Source: Roseovarius sp. A-2
GTDB lineage: Bacteria; Pseudomonadota; Alphaproteobacteria; Rhodobacterales; Rhodobacteraceae
DNA: 64,000 nucleotides
Assembly: GCF_002072155.1 (NCBI RefSeq)
Contig: NZ_BDIY01000002.1
Coordinates: 186,001 to 250,000, forward strand
Direction of reading: 5' to 3'
Shown: positions 1-8,772 of the stretch, piece after piece
Numbering within the stretch: the first letter of the stretch is position 1
How the letters are laid out: every line of letters begins with the position of its first letter
Position numbers and translations under genes: made by a program
The notes under the pieces: model-generated
Told to the model about the DNA's origin: nothing
Seen by the model: only the letters and a program-made list of their open reading frames with translations
The model's database searches: none

Positions 1-692
1 AGCTGCATCGCCCCCGCATCGGCATACATGTGGCTGAGCTCGACATCGGAATACTCCGCCTGATGCACCTCGGTCACCACCTCGCGCCAGAGCACGCCCG
101 ATTCCATCACATTGGCCTTTTCCATCGAGCAGACGCGGTTCGACCGCTTGCGTGCTAGCTCGAAGGCCGAGCGGGCGACGCGGGCAATCTCGCTCTCGGT
201 ATAGCGCTGCGTGTTGATGCCGACACGCTCGTTGCCCTCGCGGATGATGCCGCGCGGCTCGCCGAAATAGATGCCCGAGGTCAGCTCGCGCACGATCATG
301 ATATCGAGCCCGGCGACCACGTCGCGCTTGAGCGAGGAAAAATCCGCCAGCGCGTCAAAGCATTGCGCGGGCCGCAGGTTGGCGAAGAGATCCATCTCCT
401 TGCGCAGGCGCAACAACCCGCGCTCGGGCTTCACGCTGAAGTCGAGATTGTCGTATTTGGGCCCGCCCACGGCCCCGAGCAGCACGGCATCGACCTCCTG
501 CGCGCGGGCCATCGTGTCATCGTGCAGCGGCGCGCCATGCGCGTCATAGGCGGCCCCCCCGACCAGATCCTCGCTCACGTCAAAGGCGACGCCGCGTTTG
601 TCGCCGAACCAGCCGATGATTTTGGTCACCTCGGCCATGACTTCGGGGCCGATCCCGTCACCGGGAAGGATGAGAAGCGAGGGGTTGCTCAT
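1..692 (-). CDS. leuB: 3-isopropylmalate dehydrogenase, carboxyl end cut by window edge
   Basis: Oxidative decarboxylation of 3-isopropylmalate to 2-oxoisocaproate with NAD in leucine synthesis (cytoplasm). The minus-strand translation begins [18 protein letters not shown], the family amino end, and continues through [11 protein letters not shown], the arginine-rich substrate segment [18 protein letters not shown] and [13 protein letters not shown], all hallmarks of LeuB. About 230 of the usual ~370 residues are present; the rest lies beyond base 1. The ATG at 690-692 is the first codon of the conserved amino end. Tartrate and isocitrate dehydrogenases are relatives, but the motif set is that of LeuB. 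Confidence 0.95.
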   Translation of the reverse strand, partial: MSNPSLLILPGDGIGPEVMAEVTKIIGWFGDKRGVAFDVSEDLVGGAAYDAHGAPLHDDTMARAQEVDAVLLGAVGGPKYDNLDFSVKPERGLLRLRKEMDLFANLRPAQCFDALADFSSLKRDVVAGLDIMIVRELTSGIYFGEPRGIIREGNERVGINTQRYTESEIARVARSAFELARKRSNRVCSMEKANVMESGVLWREVVTEVHQAEYSDVELSHMYADAGAMQ

Positions 693-834
693 GGGGCTTG
701 TGTCCTTGGTTGTGGCATCATGTCGTTCCCGATGGCGTATAGCCAAGCCATGCCGGGGTCAAGAAAGCCGGACCGCCAAATCGTCCGGTTCATTGCTCTT
801 GAGCCGCGCGCCGGTCTGGCGCAGTCTGATGGTC

Positions 835-1239
835 ATGCAAACCACGTTCACCATCACCACGCAGGGGCAGGGGCTTTACGAGATCACCGACCGGGTGGCG
901 GATTGGGTCGCGGGCGACGGCCTCCTGACGCTGTTCATCCGCCACACATCGGCCAGCCTGCTCATTCAGGAAAACGCCGATCCCGAGGTGCAGACCGACC
1001 TGCACGCGTTTTTCACCCGCCTCGTGCCGCCGACCACCGATCCGTCGATGGCCTATCTGACCCATACCTATGAAGGCCCCGACGACATGCCCGGCCATAT
1101 CAAGGCGGCACTCCTGCCGGTAAGTCTCAGCATCCCGGTCGAGGATGGCGGCCTAAGGCTCGGCACTTGGCAGGGCATATACCTCTTCGAGCACCGATCT
1201 GCTCCGCATGTCCGCGAGGTGGCGGCGCATCTCGGCTAG
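835..1239 (+). CDS. YjbQ/UPF0047 family protein
   Basis: About 134 residues from ATG 835 (MQTTFTITTQGQGLYEITD); an in-frame ATG two codons upstream at 829 is equally possible and neither has a clear ribosome site. Family hallmarks are LFIRHTSASLLIQENADPEV in the first half and the carboxyl segment LRLGTWQGIYLFEHR. E. coli YjbQ has weak thiamine-phosphate synthase activity in vitro, but the true role of the family is unsettled. The gene is divergent from leuB and convergent with the SDR gene, whose stop lies 18 bases beyond its own. Family assignment is firm; the function is not. Confidence 0.85.
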   Translation: MQTTFTITTQGQGLYEITDRVADWVAGDGLLTLFIRHTSASLLIQENADPEVQTDLHAFFTRLVPPTTDPSMAYLTHTYEGPDDMPGHIKAALLPVSLSIPVEDGGLRLGTWQGIYLFEHRSAPHVREVAAHLG

Positions 1240-1257
1240 GCTTGCCCGTGTCCCAGC

Positions 1258-1935
1258 TCATTGTGTCGGCATCAGGAAAATTTCCTGCACCGAGGCGCGC
1301 TCGGGCGCGCTCAGCGCGTGCATCACCGCATGTGCCACATCCTCGGGCTTCAACTTGTCGGGCTTGGGGCTGTCAAAGAACGGCGTGTCGACCATGCCCG
1401 GCGCGACTACCGTGCAGCGCCCGCCCCACTCGCGCATCTCCTCGGCCATGTTCCCGGCAAGGCCGTGCACGAACCATTTCGAGGCGCCGTAGATCGAGCC
1501 CTTGATATGCCGCTTGCCCGCCGCCGAGCCGGTCAGGATCAGATGTCCCTTGCTCTCCCGCAGCGCGCGGTAGCTGGCCTTCATGGTCCACAAGAGTCCC
1601 ATCACGTTGATTTCCATCATGCTGCGCCATTCCTCGGGGTCGCCCTCGGCCACGCCGGGGGTGTCGAGCCCGCGCCCGGCATTGGCAAAAACGGCATTGA
1701 TCTGTCCGAACCGCCCTTGCGCCTCGCGCACCGCGTGCTCCAGATCGGCCATCTGTGTCACGTCACCGGGCAGGGCGAGGGCGCGCGCCTCTCCCAGTTC
1801 CGCGACCAGCGCCTCCAGCTCGTCGCGGCGGCGCGCGAACAGCGCCACGTTCCAGCCTGCATCGGCGGCGGCGCGTGCGGTCTCGGCCCCGATCCCGCTC
1901 GACGCCCCGGTGATAAACAGCGTCTTGGCCGTCAT
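1258..1935 (-). CDS. SDR-family NAD(P)-dependent oxidoreductase (YdfG-like)
   Basis: Classical short-chain dehydrogenase of 225 residues, the usual length. The cofactor loop TGASSGIG is at residues 9-16, NAG at 85-87, the catalytic Ser is S137, and the YxxxK pair is Y149 and K153. The arrangement resembles YdfG-type enzymes that oxidise hydroxy acids such as serine, 3-hydroxypropionate or malonic semialdehyde, but the substrate cannot be read from sequence. It is transcribed alone, away from nrdR, with ATG at 1933-1935 and a purine-rich stretch just upstream on its strand. Confidence 0.85.
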   Translation of the reverse strand: MTAKTLFITGASSGIGAETARAAADAGWNVALFARRRDELEALVAELGEARALALPGDVTQMADLEHAVREAQGRFGQINAVFANAGRGLDTPGVAEGDPEEWRSMMEINVMGLLWTMKASYRALRESKGHLILTGSAAGKRHIKGSIYGASKWFVHGLAGNMAEEMREWGGRCTVVAPGMVDTPFFDSPKPDKLKPEDVAHAVMHALSAPERASVQEIFLMPTQ

Positions 1936-2127
1936 GTGATCTCCTTTCCATTCGGGTTCCCCCTCATCTAGGGCCTCTACCGGCCTGTTTCAAAGCCACT
2001 TCAGCCGCCTATCTAGCGGTGCGATTTCCCCCCTACCCAAAACCTTGCGGCTGTCCTATAGTGACTGTGGATAACTGGGCCTCAGACCCATGATCCAAGA
2101 GGCAGAGACAAAGAAGGGGGACGGCCC

Positions 2128-2610
2128 ATGCGCTGCCCGTTTTGCGGAAACATCGACACACAGGTCAAGGATTCACGCCCGGCAGAGGATCACGTCTCGA
2201 TCCGGCGCAGGCGGTTCTGCCCGGCCTGCGCCGGGCGGTTCACCACCTACGAGCGGGTCCAGCTGCGTGACCTCGTGGTCGTGAAATCGAACGGACGGCG
2301 CGAGGATTTCGACCGCGACAAGCTGGAACGCTCGATCCGCATCGCGCTTCAGAAACGCCCGATCGAGCCCGAGCGCGTGGAGCAGATGATCTCCGGCATC
2401 GTGCGTCGATTGGAGAGCATGGGCGAAACCGACATTCCCTCCAAGACAGTGGGCGAGATCGTGATGGAAAGCCTCGCCCGCATCGACACCGTGGCCTATG
2501 TGCGCTTTGCCAGTGTCTACAAGAACTTCCAGGAAGCCGATGATTTCGACCGCTTCGTAAGCGAGTTGCGCCCCGACGAGGCGGCGGCAACCCCAGACCC
2601 CGACGCGTGA
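2128..2610 (+). CDS. nrdR: transcriptional repressor NrdR
   Basis: 160 residues, the family length. The zinc ribbon uses C3, C6, C31 and C34, followed by an ATP-cone domain ([21 protein letters not shown] onward). NrdR senses the ATP/dATP balance and represses ribonucleotide reductase genes. It overlaps ribD by four bases (GTGA), the nrdR-rib order common in bacteria. The start is fixed by the conserved MRCPFCG beginning. No nrd gene lies in the window, so its targets are elsewhere. Confidence 0.96.
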   Translation: MRCPFCGNIDTQVKDSRPAEDHVSIRRRRFCPACAGRFTTYERVQLRDLVVVKSNGRREDFDRDKLERSIRIALQKRPIEPERVEQMISGIVRRLESMGETDIPSKTVGEIVMESLARIDTVAYVRFASVYKNFQEADDFDRFVSELRPDEAAATPDPDA

Positions 2611-3701
2611 CGGGACGGGACGACCGTTTCATGCGCCTGGCTCTGTCGCTCGGGCGGCGGGGCATGGGGCAATGTGCGCCCAATCCGGCGGTCGGCTGCG
2701 TCATCGTGCAGGGCGACCGCATCGTTGGCCGCGGCTGGACCGCACCGGGCGGGCGGCCGCATGCCGAAACGCAGGCGCTTGAACAGGCAGGCGCGGCGGC
2801 ACAAGGGGCCACCGCCTATGTCACGCTGGAGCCCTGCGCGCATCACGGCAAAACCCCGCCCTGCGCCGAGGCGCTGATCGCGGCCGGCGTGGCGCGCGTC
2901 GTGGCCTCGTTCGACGACAATGACACGCGGGTGGCGGGGCGCGGTTTCGCCATGCTGCGTGCCGCCGGAATAGACGTCACGACCGGCGTCATGGCCGAAG
3001 AGGCCGCGCGCGATCTTTCAGGCTCGCTGATGCGCAACGCGACCGGGCGCCCCCTCGTGACGCTGAAACTCGCCTCCAGCCTCGACGGGCGCATCGCCAC
3101 CGCCACCGGTCACAGCCAGTGGATCACCGGGACGCAGGCGCGCCGCATGGTCCACGCGATGCGCGCGCGCCATGACGCGGTGATGGTGGGTGCAGGCACC
3201 GCGCGCGCCGATGATCCCACGCTCACCGTGCGCGACATGGGCGCGCGCAGGCAACCGGTGCGCGTGGTGGTCTCACGCAGGCTCGACCTGCCGCTGATGT
3301 CCAATCTCGCGCGCACGGCGGGCGACGTGCCGCTCTGGCTTTGCCACGGCACCGAGGTCGACCAGGCCATCGCCGAGGCGTGGCGCGGCGTGGGCGCGCG
3401 GCTCTTGCCCTGCGACGTTGTGGCAGGCCAGGTCGATCCCGGCGCGGTCCTGCGGGCACTCGGGCAGGCGGGACTCACCCGGGTGTTCTGCGAAGGCGGC
3501 GGCGCGCTCGCCGCCTCGCTTCTGGGGGCAGGGCTGGTCGATGAATTCGTCGGTTTCACTGCCGGGCTCGCCATCGGAGCCGAGGGGCTGCCGGGCATTG
3601 GCGCGCTGGGCCTCGCGCGGCTCGAAGAGGCGGGCCGCTTCACCTTGGTCGAAACGCGCCAGGTGGGCGGCGACGTGATGCATCGCTGGCGTCGCATCTG
3701 A
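2607..3701 (+). CDS. ribD: bifunctional riboflavin deaminase/reductase RibD
   Basis: Riboflavin synthesis: deamination of the pyrimidine intermediate, then NADPH reduction of the ribose side chain. The amino domain carries zinc ligands H52-A-E54, C77 and C86 (HAE and [11 protein letters not shown]); the carboxyl half is a dihydrofolate reductase-like domain starting near [12 protein letters not shown]. 364 residues from a GTG at 2607 that overlaps the nrdR stop; an ATG at 2631 would shorten it by eight residues. The other rib genes do not follow: the next gene is convergent, and the ribD stop codon sits inside a terminator-like inverted repeat. Confidence 0.95.
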   Translation: MTGRDDRFMRLALSLGRRGMGQCAPNPAVGCVIVQGDRIVGRGWTAPGGRPHAETQALEQAGAAAQGATAYVTLEPCAHHGKTPPCAEALIAAGVARVVASFDDNDTRVAGRGFAMLRAAGIDVTTGVMAEEAARDLSGSLMRNATGRPLVTLKLASSLDGRIATATGHSQWITGTQARRMVHAMRARHDAVMVGAGTARADDPTLTVRDMGARRQPVRVVVSRRLDLPLMSNLARTAGDVPLWLCHGTEVDQAIAEAWRGVGARLLPCDVVAGQVDPGAVLRALGQAGLTRVFCEGGGALAASLLGAGLVDEFVGFTAGLAIGAEGLPGIGALGLARLEEAGRFTLVETRQVGGDVMHRWRRI

Positions 3702-3750
3702 GTATTTTTGCCATAAAGAAACTCATGTCTTCTTTATGGTCCAAATACTC
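3700..3750. terminator. bidirectional terminator-like inverted repeat between ribD and gntR
   Basis: Two arms of 21 bases (3700-3720 and 3730-3750) are complementary except at two or three central positions and enclose a 9-base loop. The left arm begins GAGTATTTTTGCCA and the right arm ends GTCCAAATACTC. It overlaps the ribD TGA and lies between convergent genes. A near-identical element sits at 21179-21235, also between convergent genes, which supports a role in stopping transcription from both sides. Confidence 0.6.
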
Positions 3751-3779
3751 TCGCCGAAGGCGTTACGACACTTGCCCCC

Positions 3780-4520
3780 TCACGCCGGTTGGCGCGGTCG
3801 CGCCCGTGCCGCCATGACGTCACGCCCCAATGTGAGCGTATAGGCCTCCAGTTCCGACAGCGCGGCCTGTGCCACGTCGGCCTCGTGACGCTCCAGCGCG
3901 TCGGCGATGCGGGTGTGAAAGCCGACGATCGCCTCGCGCGACCGCGCAGTGAAGGTGATCATGTTCATCAGCGGCTGCATCGCCTCGACCGCACCGGCAA
4001 GCTGGTAGGACAGCACTGGATTGTCCGCGCTGTCCACCAAGGCCCGGTGAAACGTGACATCCGAGGCGCAGAAGCTCTCATCCGTCAGCCCCGGCTGCCC
4101 CTGCCGGTGAATCTCCGCCCGCATCGTGGCCAATGTGTCGGGCGTGCGGCGCGCGGCGGCCAGCGGCGTGCAGGCACGCTCCAGCGCATAGCGCGCCTCG
4201 CAGGCCACATCAAAGCTGACCCTGTTCATGCTCAGCAGCAGCGTCGAGGTGGTGATGTGCTGACCATACGCCTCGGGGTAATTCAGCCGGTTGACAAAGG
4301 CCCCGCCGAACGCGCCCCGCGCCGTGCGAATGAGCGATTGCGCCGCCAGCCGCTTCAATGCCTCGCGCACCGTCGGGCGCGACACCGCGAAGTGATCGGC
4401 CAGTTCCGCCTCGGACGGCAGGCGCTCGTCGACGATCAGCCGCCCGGCCATGATCTCCTCGCGGATGGCCTCGGCGATCTGGGCCGAAAGGTCGGCCTTG
4501 TTGTCAGGATCAATTTTCAT
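3780..4520 (-). CDS. GntR-family transcriptional regulator, FCD (FadR-like) subfamily
   Basis: 246 residues: an amino-terminal winged helix of GntR type (LPSEAELADHFAVSRPTVREAL, roughly residues 36-57) followed by an all-helical FCD ligand domain with conserved FHRALVDSADNPVL. FCD regulators usually sense small carboxylic acids bound through a metal. It is divergent from the DUF2182-dmdA operon, and a palindrome lies directly upstream of its ATG, so it probably represses itself and that operon. A GntR gene also stands next to dmdA in other roseobacters as I recall; the ligand is unknown. Confidence 0.88.
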   Translation of the reverse strand: MKIDPDNKADLSAQIAEAIREEIMAGRLIVDERLPSEAELADHFAVSRPTVREALKRLAAQSLIRTARGAFGGAFVNRLNYPEAYGQHITTSTLLLSMNRVSFDVACEARYALERACTPLAAARRTPDTLATMRAEIHRQGQPGLTDESFCASDVTFHRALVDSADNPVLSYQLAGAVEAMQPLMNMITFTARSREAIVGFHTRIADALERHEADVAQAALSELEAYTLTLGRDVMAARARPRQPA

Positions 4521-4521
4521 T

Positions 4522-4545
4522 TGTCTTACATTTAAATGTCTGACA
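4522..4545. promoter_or_regulatory. candidate GntR operator palindrome
   Basis: A 24-base inverted repeat with halves TGTCTTACATTT and AAATGTCTGACA; 10 of 12 base pairs match. Each half holds a GTCnnAC core, like FadR/FCD sites. It starts two bases upstream of the gntR ATG and about 40 bases before the DUF2182 start, so a bound regulator would block both promoters. Its identity as the GntR site is inferred from position and symmetry. Confidence 0.6.
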
Positions 4546-4582
4546 ATTTAAACGCAAGAGATGAGTCGTGAGGGAGAGCGCG

Positions 4583-5341
4583 ATGATCGCGACACAGGTC
4601 AGACGGATGGGCGGCGGGCACTGGCTGGTGCTGTTTGGCCTCATTCTGGGGGCCTGGGGGCTGCTCTATGCCATGGCCTTGCCGCAGGATTTGCGGGACG
4701 GCGCGGTGATCTACGGGGCTGATTTCCTGCAAAGCCTGTGCATCGTCACGCCGGATGCTGCCGGATTTGGCCGCATCGTGCTGATGTGGGCGTTGATGTC
4801 GGCAGCGATGATGGCCCCCACCGCGTTGCCCGCATTCGCCACCTACGAGGAGTTGAGCCATACTGGAGAAACGCGGTTTGGCGCGCTTTTGGCGGGCTAT
4901 CTGGCGGTCTGGCTGGGCTTTTCGGTGCTGGCGGCGGGCGCGCAGATGGCGCTCTTTCGGGCGGGGCTGCTGACCGCCTTCGGTGATAGCCGGTCAGGGC
5001 TTTTGTCGGCGGCGCTGCTGGCGCTGGCTGGACTATATCAGTTCAGCCCCGCCAAGGACGCATGCCTTTTGAGGTGCCGCCGCCCGCTGGCCTTCTTCAT
5101 GCAATATTGGGACGAGGGCGCGTGGCGCAACGGCACCCGCCTTGGGCTGGTCTGCCTTGGCTGCTGCTGGGCGCTGATGCTGCTGGCTTTCGTAGGCGGG
5201 GTGATGAACCTTGCCTTCATGGGGTTGGCCACGGTGATCATGGTTCTGGAAAAACTGCCCGACCTGGGCCGGTATCTCACCCGCCCCTTGGGCGTCGTGC
5301 TGCTGGCGGCATCGGTCTGGGTCTTGGTCGCGACAATTTGA
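4583..5341 (+). CDS. DUF2182 integral membrane protein
   Basis: 252 residues from ATG 4583, chosen because AGGGAGAG lies just upstream; a GTG at 4568 lacks this spacing. Several hydrophobic spans are visible, including WLVLFGLILGAWGLLYAMAL, a segment ending MWALMSAAMMAPTALPA, and WALMLLAFVGGVMNLAFM. The family has conserved Met-rich and Cys residues (here KDACLLRCRRP) and is described as a predicted metal-binding membrane protein with no proven function. It is the first gene of a tight operon with DUF1326, a DinB-fold protein and dmdA. Confidence 0.85.
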   Translation: MIATQVRRMGGGHWLVLFGLILGAWGLLYAMALPQDLRDGAVIYGADFLQSLCIVTPDAAGFGRIVLMWALMSAAMMAPTALPAFATYEELSHTGETRFGALLAGYLAVWLGFSVLAAGAQMALFRAGLLTAFGDSRSGLLSAALLALAGLYQFSPAKDACLLRCRRPLAFFMQYWDEGAWRNGTRLGLVCLGCCWALMLLAFVGGVMNLAFMGLATVIMVLEKLPDLGRYLTRPLGVVLLAASVWVLVATI

Positions 5342-5357
5342 GAGAGGAGGCCACGAT

Positions 5358-5993
5358 ATGGCATTGGACAACGCAAGCGTGGGCACGGTGCCCTGGACGA
5401 TCAAGGGGGAACTGATCCTCAACTGCAACTGCACGGTGTTCTGTCCCTGCGTGGTGTCCTTGGGCAAGCACGCGCCCACTGAGGGGTACTGCCAGGCATG
5501 GTCGGGCGTGCGCATCGACGAGGGGGCCTATGGCAACGAGGACCTCAGCGGGCTCAACGTGGGCCTGATGCTGGAAATCCCCGGCCTGATGGCACGCGGC
5601 AACTGGAAGGCCGCCGCCTATATCGACGAGCGCGCCAGCGACGACGCCTATGAGGGGCTGGTCAACATATTCTCGGGCAAGGCGCGTGGCACGACAGGCC
5701 TCTTCGGGGTGCTGGTCAGCGAATTTCTGGGCGCTGAGCGCGCGCCGGTCATCTTCGAGACCGAAGGCAAGGCCCGCCGCCTGATGGTCGGCAAGAAAAT
5801 CCAGGGCGAGGTGGTGCCGGTCGAGGGCCACAAGGGCGAGGATATCGTCGTCACCAACACTGAATACTGGATGGGCCCCGACATCACCGTCGCCACCGCC
5901 ACCAAGGGCCGCGTGCGCGCCTTTGGCCGGGTCTGGGATTTCGACGGGCGCAGCGCGGAAATCTGCCAGATTGACTGGAAAGGCCCGCGCTGA
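5358..5993 (+). CDS. DUF1326 domain protein
   Basis: 211 residues. The amino end has a compact Cys cluster C23, C25, C29 and C31 (CNCTVFCPC) typical of DUF1326, plausibly a metal or thiol site. No signal peptide or membrane segment is seen. DUF1326 and DUF2182 genes are commonly neighbours, suggesting one functional unit. It ends with TGATG shared with the next ATG, so translation is coupled. Biochemical function is not known. Confidence 0.85.
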   Translation: MALDNASVGTVPWTIKGELILNCNCTVFCPCVVSLGKHAPTEGYCQAWSGVRIDEGAYGNEDLSGLNVGLMLEIPGLMARGNWKAAAYIDERASDDAYEGLVNIFSGKARGTTGLFGVLVSEFLGAERAPVIFETEGKARRLMVGKKIQGEVVPVEGHKGEDIVVTNTEYWMGPDITVATATKGRVRAFGRVWDFDGRSAEICQIDWKGPR

Positions 5994-6508
5994 TGATGCT
6001 GACGGCGGATTATGTCGCGCTCATGGCGCGCTATAATGCGTGGCAGAATGCGCAGATCACCCGCGCCATCGACGGGGTGAGCCTCAAGGTCTTGACCGAG
6101 GATCACGGGGCGCATTTCTCGTCGGTCCTCGGCACGCTCAACCACATCCTCTGGGCCGACCGCATGTGGCTGCACCGGTTTGGCGTGGAGGAGAGCCGCC
6201 CCGAGGGCGGGATCAAAGAGAGCACCACGCTGACCCCCACCGGCGCGGCGTGGAGCGCCGAGCGGTTCACCACCGATGGCCGGATCAAGGCCTGGGCAAA
6301 CCGCGTGCACAGCATTGACCTCACCGGCGACCTGACGTTCTACTCGGGCGCGCTCGGGGCCGAGATAACCACACCCATGGCCACCTGCGTCGCCCATTTC
6401 TTCAACCACCAGACCCATCACCGGGGGCAGGTCCACGCGATGCTGACCCGCGCGCACCTGCCCGCCCCGGTCACCGATATCGTCTTCATGCCCGAGGAGG
6501 CACAATGA
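5993..6508 (+). CDS. DinB/YfiT-fold protein (putative metal-dependent hydrolase or thiol transferase)
   Basis: 171 residues, helical-bundle DinB superfamily. Metal-ligand positions are H51 (LNHILWADRMW) and the carboxyl-terminal run HFFNHQTHHRGQ, the usual triad. Superfamily members include thiol S-transferases and damage-inducible proteins of unknown action; this is not DNA polymerase IV, which is also called DinB and lies at 49567-50820. It overlaps DUF1326 by one base and dmdA by four bases, so DmdA synthesis is probably coupled to it. Confidence 0.82.
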   Translation: MMLTADYVALMARYNAWQNAQITRAIDGVSLKVLTEDHGAHFSSVLGTLNHILWADRMWLHRFGVEESRPEGGIKESTTLTPTGAAWSAERFTTDGRIKAWANRVHSIDLTGDLTFYSGALGAEITTPMATCVAHFFNHQTHHRGQVHAMLTRAHLPAPVTDIVFMPEEAQ

Positions 6509-7617
6509 ACGCACCCTTGCTGTCCCTGTCGCGCCGGTTGCGCCGCACGCCCTTTTCAGACGGGGTCGAGGCGGCGGGGGTCAAGGCCTATACGGTCTAC
6601 AACCATATGCTGCTGCCGACGGTCTTTCGCTCCGTCGAGGAGGATTACCGCCACCTCAAGCAGGCGGTGCAGGTCTGGGACGTGGCCTGCGAACGGCAGG
6701 TCGAATTGCGCGGCCCCGACGCGGGCCGTCTGATGCAGATGCTGACGCCGCGCGACCTGCGCGGCATGACGCCGGGGCAGTGCTATTACGTGCCCATCGT
6801 GGATGAGACCGGCGGTATGCTCAACGATCCGGTGGCAGTGAAATTGGCCGAGGATCGCTGGTGGATCTCGATCGCCGACTCGGACCTGCTCTACTGGGTG
6901 CGGGCCACCGCGCATGGCTGGCGGCTGGATGTGCTGGTCGATGAGCCGGATGTCTCGCCGCTGGCCATTCAGGGCCCGCGCGCCGATGATCTGATGGCGG
7001 CGGTCTTTGGCGACGCGGTGCGCGACATCCGCTTTTTCCGCTTCGGCGTGTTCGACTTTCAGGGCCGCGACATGGTGATCGCGCGCTCGGGCTATTCCAA
7101 GCAGGGGGGCTTTGAGATTTATGTCGAGGGCTCTGACCTCGCCATGCCGCTCTGGCACGCGCTGATGGAGGCTGGAAAGGGCATGGACGTGCATGCCGGT
7201 TGCCCCAACCTGATCGAGCGGATCGAGGGCGGCCTCTTGAGCTACGGCAACGACATGACCGACGACAACACGCCGCATGAATGCGGGCTGGGCCGGTTCT
7301 GCAACACCCATACGGCGATCGGGTGCATCGGGCGCGACGCGCTGCTGAGGGTGGCCAAGGAAGGCCCGGTGCAGCAGATCTGCGCCATCGTCATCGAGGG
7401 TGGCGCCGTGCCGCCCTGTGTTGAGTGGTGGCCGGTCCTGTCGGAAAAGGGCCGCCGCGTCGGCCGGGTCAGTTCTGCCGCATGGTCGCCGGATTTTGAC
7501 GCCAACGTGGCCATCGGCATGGTCCGCATGACCCATTGGGACGCTGGCACGGAATTGCGGATCAGCGCGCCCGACGGCGAGCGGCGCGGGGTGGTGCAAG
7601 AGGGGTTCTGGGCCTGA
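6505..7617 (+). CDS. dmdA: dimethylsulfoniopropionate demethylase DmdA
   Basis: Transfers a methyl group from DMSP to tetrahydrofolate, giving methylmercaptopropionate and 5-methyl-THF. 370 residues, the DmdA length; GcvT/aminomethyltransferase fold. Diagnostic stretches are SRRLRRTPFSDGVEAAGVK, YTVYNHMLLPTVF, VWDVACERQVELRGPDA, SGYSKQGGFEIYVEG and LLSYGNDMT. These match DmdA rather than generic GcvT, and acuI follows downstream as in other roseobacters. Unusually it is the fourth gene of an operon behind DUF2182, DUF1326 and a DinB-fold gene, overlapping the last by ATGA. Confidence 0.93.
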   Translation: MNAPLLSLSRRLRRTPFSDGVEAAGVKAYTVYNHMLLPTVFRSVEEDYRHLKQAVQVWDVACERQVELRGPDAGRLMQMLTPRDLRGMTPGQCYYVPIVDETGGMLNDPVAVKLAEDRWWISIADSDLLYWVRATAHGWRLDVLVDEPDVSPLAIQGPRADDLMAAVFGDAVRDIRFFRFGVFDFQGRDMVIARSGYSKQGGFEIYVEGSDLAMPLWHALMEAGKGMDVHAGCPNLIERIEGGLLSYGNDMTDDNTPHECGLGRFCNTHTAIGCIGRDALLRVAKEGPVQQICAIVIEGGAVPPCVEWWPVLSEKGRRVGRVSSAAWSPDFDANVAIGMVRMTHWDAGTELRISAPDGERRGVVQEGFWA

Positions 7618-7635
7618 GCGGTCCTTGAGCGTGGG

Positions 7636-7691
7636 GCGAGGGGCCAGCCCCTCGCGCTCCCCGGGATATTTCTGGCAAGATGAAGCAGGGG
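7636..7691 (+). repeat. GC hairpin plus TATTT...GATGAAG dispersed element, copy 1
   Basis: A perfect 8-bp hairpin (arms 7636-7643 and 7648-7655, loop CCAG) is followed eight bases later by GGGATATTTCTGGCAAGATG and then AAGCAGGGGG. The same order of parts occurs at 30756-30807 and the second half alone at 60561-60590. It lies between dmdA and acuI, where it could attenuate read-through or set a processing point. Confidence 0.6.
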
Positions 7692-7721
7692 GCTGGTCCT
7701 GCGATTGAGAAGGAGAGCGAT

Positions 7722-8717
7722 ATGTTCAACGCATTGGTTGTCGAGAAGGACGAGGAGAGCGGCAAGACCTCCGCCGCGGTCAAGCAGATCACGGTCGATG
7801 ACCTGCCCCACGGCGAGGTGCTGGTCGCGGTCGACTATTCCACGGTGAATTACAAGGATGGGCTGTGCATCGGGCCGGGCGGCGGGCTGGTGCGGAACTA
7901 CCCGCATGTGCCGGGCATTGATTTCGCCGGGACCGTCGAGGACAGCAGCGACGACCGCTACAGCCCCGGTGATAAGGTGGTGCTCACCGGCTGGCGCGTC
8001 GGCGAGGCGCATTGGGGCGGCTATGCGCAAAAGGCGCGGGTCAAGGCCGACTGGCTGGTGCCGCTGCCCGAGGGGCTGGATACGCGTCAGGCGATGGCCG
8101 TGGGCACCGCAGGCTTTACCGCGATGCTGGCGGTGATGGCGCTGGAGGATCACGGGCTGGCACCCGGCCACGGCCCGGTGCTGGTGACTGGGGCGGCGGG
8201 CGGTGTCGGCTCGGTCGCGACCGCGATTCTTGCGCATCTGGGTCATGAGGTGGCCGCCGTCACCGGCCGCCCCGAGCAAGAAGAGTATCTGCGCGGCCTT
8301 GGTGCCACGCAGATCGTCGCGCGCGAGGATCTGACCGACGTGACGCGCAAGCCGCTCGAGGCCGAGCAATGGGCGGGCTGCGTCGATGCGGTGGCGGGCG
8401 CGATGCTGGGCCGGGTGCTCAAGCAGATGAAATACGGCACGTCCGTGGCCGCCATCGGCCTTGCCGGGGGCGCGGGTATCGAGGGCGCGCTGATCACCCC
8501 CTTCATCCTGCGCGGCGTGAACCTCTTGGGCATCGACAGCGTGATGCAACCCTACGAGAACCGCCTCCGTGCCTGGGAGCGGATCGCGCGCGATCTGCCG
8601 ATGGACAAGCTCGAGGCGATGGTGCAGCCCGCCTGCCTCGGCGATCTACCCGACCTCGGCCGCAACATCCTCAAGGGTCAGGTCAAGGGCCGCGTCGTGG
8701 TCGACGTCAACACCTGA
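7722..8717 (+). CDS. acuI: acrylyl-CoA reductase AcuI (MDR family)
   Basis: NADPH-dependent reduction of acryloyl-CoA to propionyl-CoA, which removes the toxic acrylate branch of DMSP degradation. 331 residues from ATG 7722, preceded by AGGAGAG at a good distance. Medium-chain reductase motifs: VDYSTVNYKDGLCIGPGGG, PHVPGIDFAGTVE and the nucleotide-binding GAAGGVGSVA; the zinc ligands of alcohol dehydrogenases are absent. YhdH-type quinone reductases are close relatives, but position after dmdA supports AcuI. Confidence 0.9.
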   Translation: MFNALVVEKDEESGKTSAAVKQITVDDLPHGEVLVAVDYSTVNYKDGLCIGPGGGLVRNYPHVPGIDFAGTVEDSSDDRYSPGDKVVLTGWRVGEAHWGGYAQKARVKADWLVPLPEGLDTRQAMAVGTAGFTAMLAVMALEDHGLAPGHGPVLVTGAAGGVGSVATAILAHLGHEVAAVTGRPEQEEYLRGLGATQIVAREDLTDVTRKPLEAEQWAGCVDAVAGAMLGRVLKQMKYGTSVAAIGLAGGAGIEGALITPFILRGVNLLGIDSVMQPYENRLRAWERIARDLPMDKLEAMVQPACLGDLPDLGRNILKGQVKGRVVVDVNT

Positions 8718-8733
8718 GCCTTGCCAAGTTGCG

Positions 8734-8767
8734 CGCCCCCCGCTAGCCATGGCAATAGCGGGGGGCG
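8734..8767 (+). terminator. 12-bp perfect hairpin between acuI and GNAT gene
   Basis: Arms CGCCCCCCGCTA (8734-8745) and its exact complement (8756-8767) enclose a 10-base loop that itself contains the palindrome GCCATGGC. No T-run follows, so it is not a classical terminator, but it should form a stable RNA stem. It ends five bases before the GNAT start at 8773 and would hide that ribosome site. Confidence 0.5.
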
Positions 8768-8772
8768 GCGAC

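Noticed and set aside
4532..4551. Two TTAA units upstream of DUF2182 as a CtrA site
   Set aside because: Spacing is 12 bases instead of 7; the sequence is better explained by the GntR-type palindrome.
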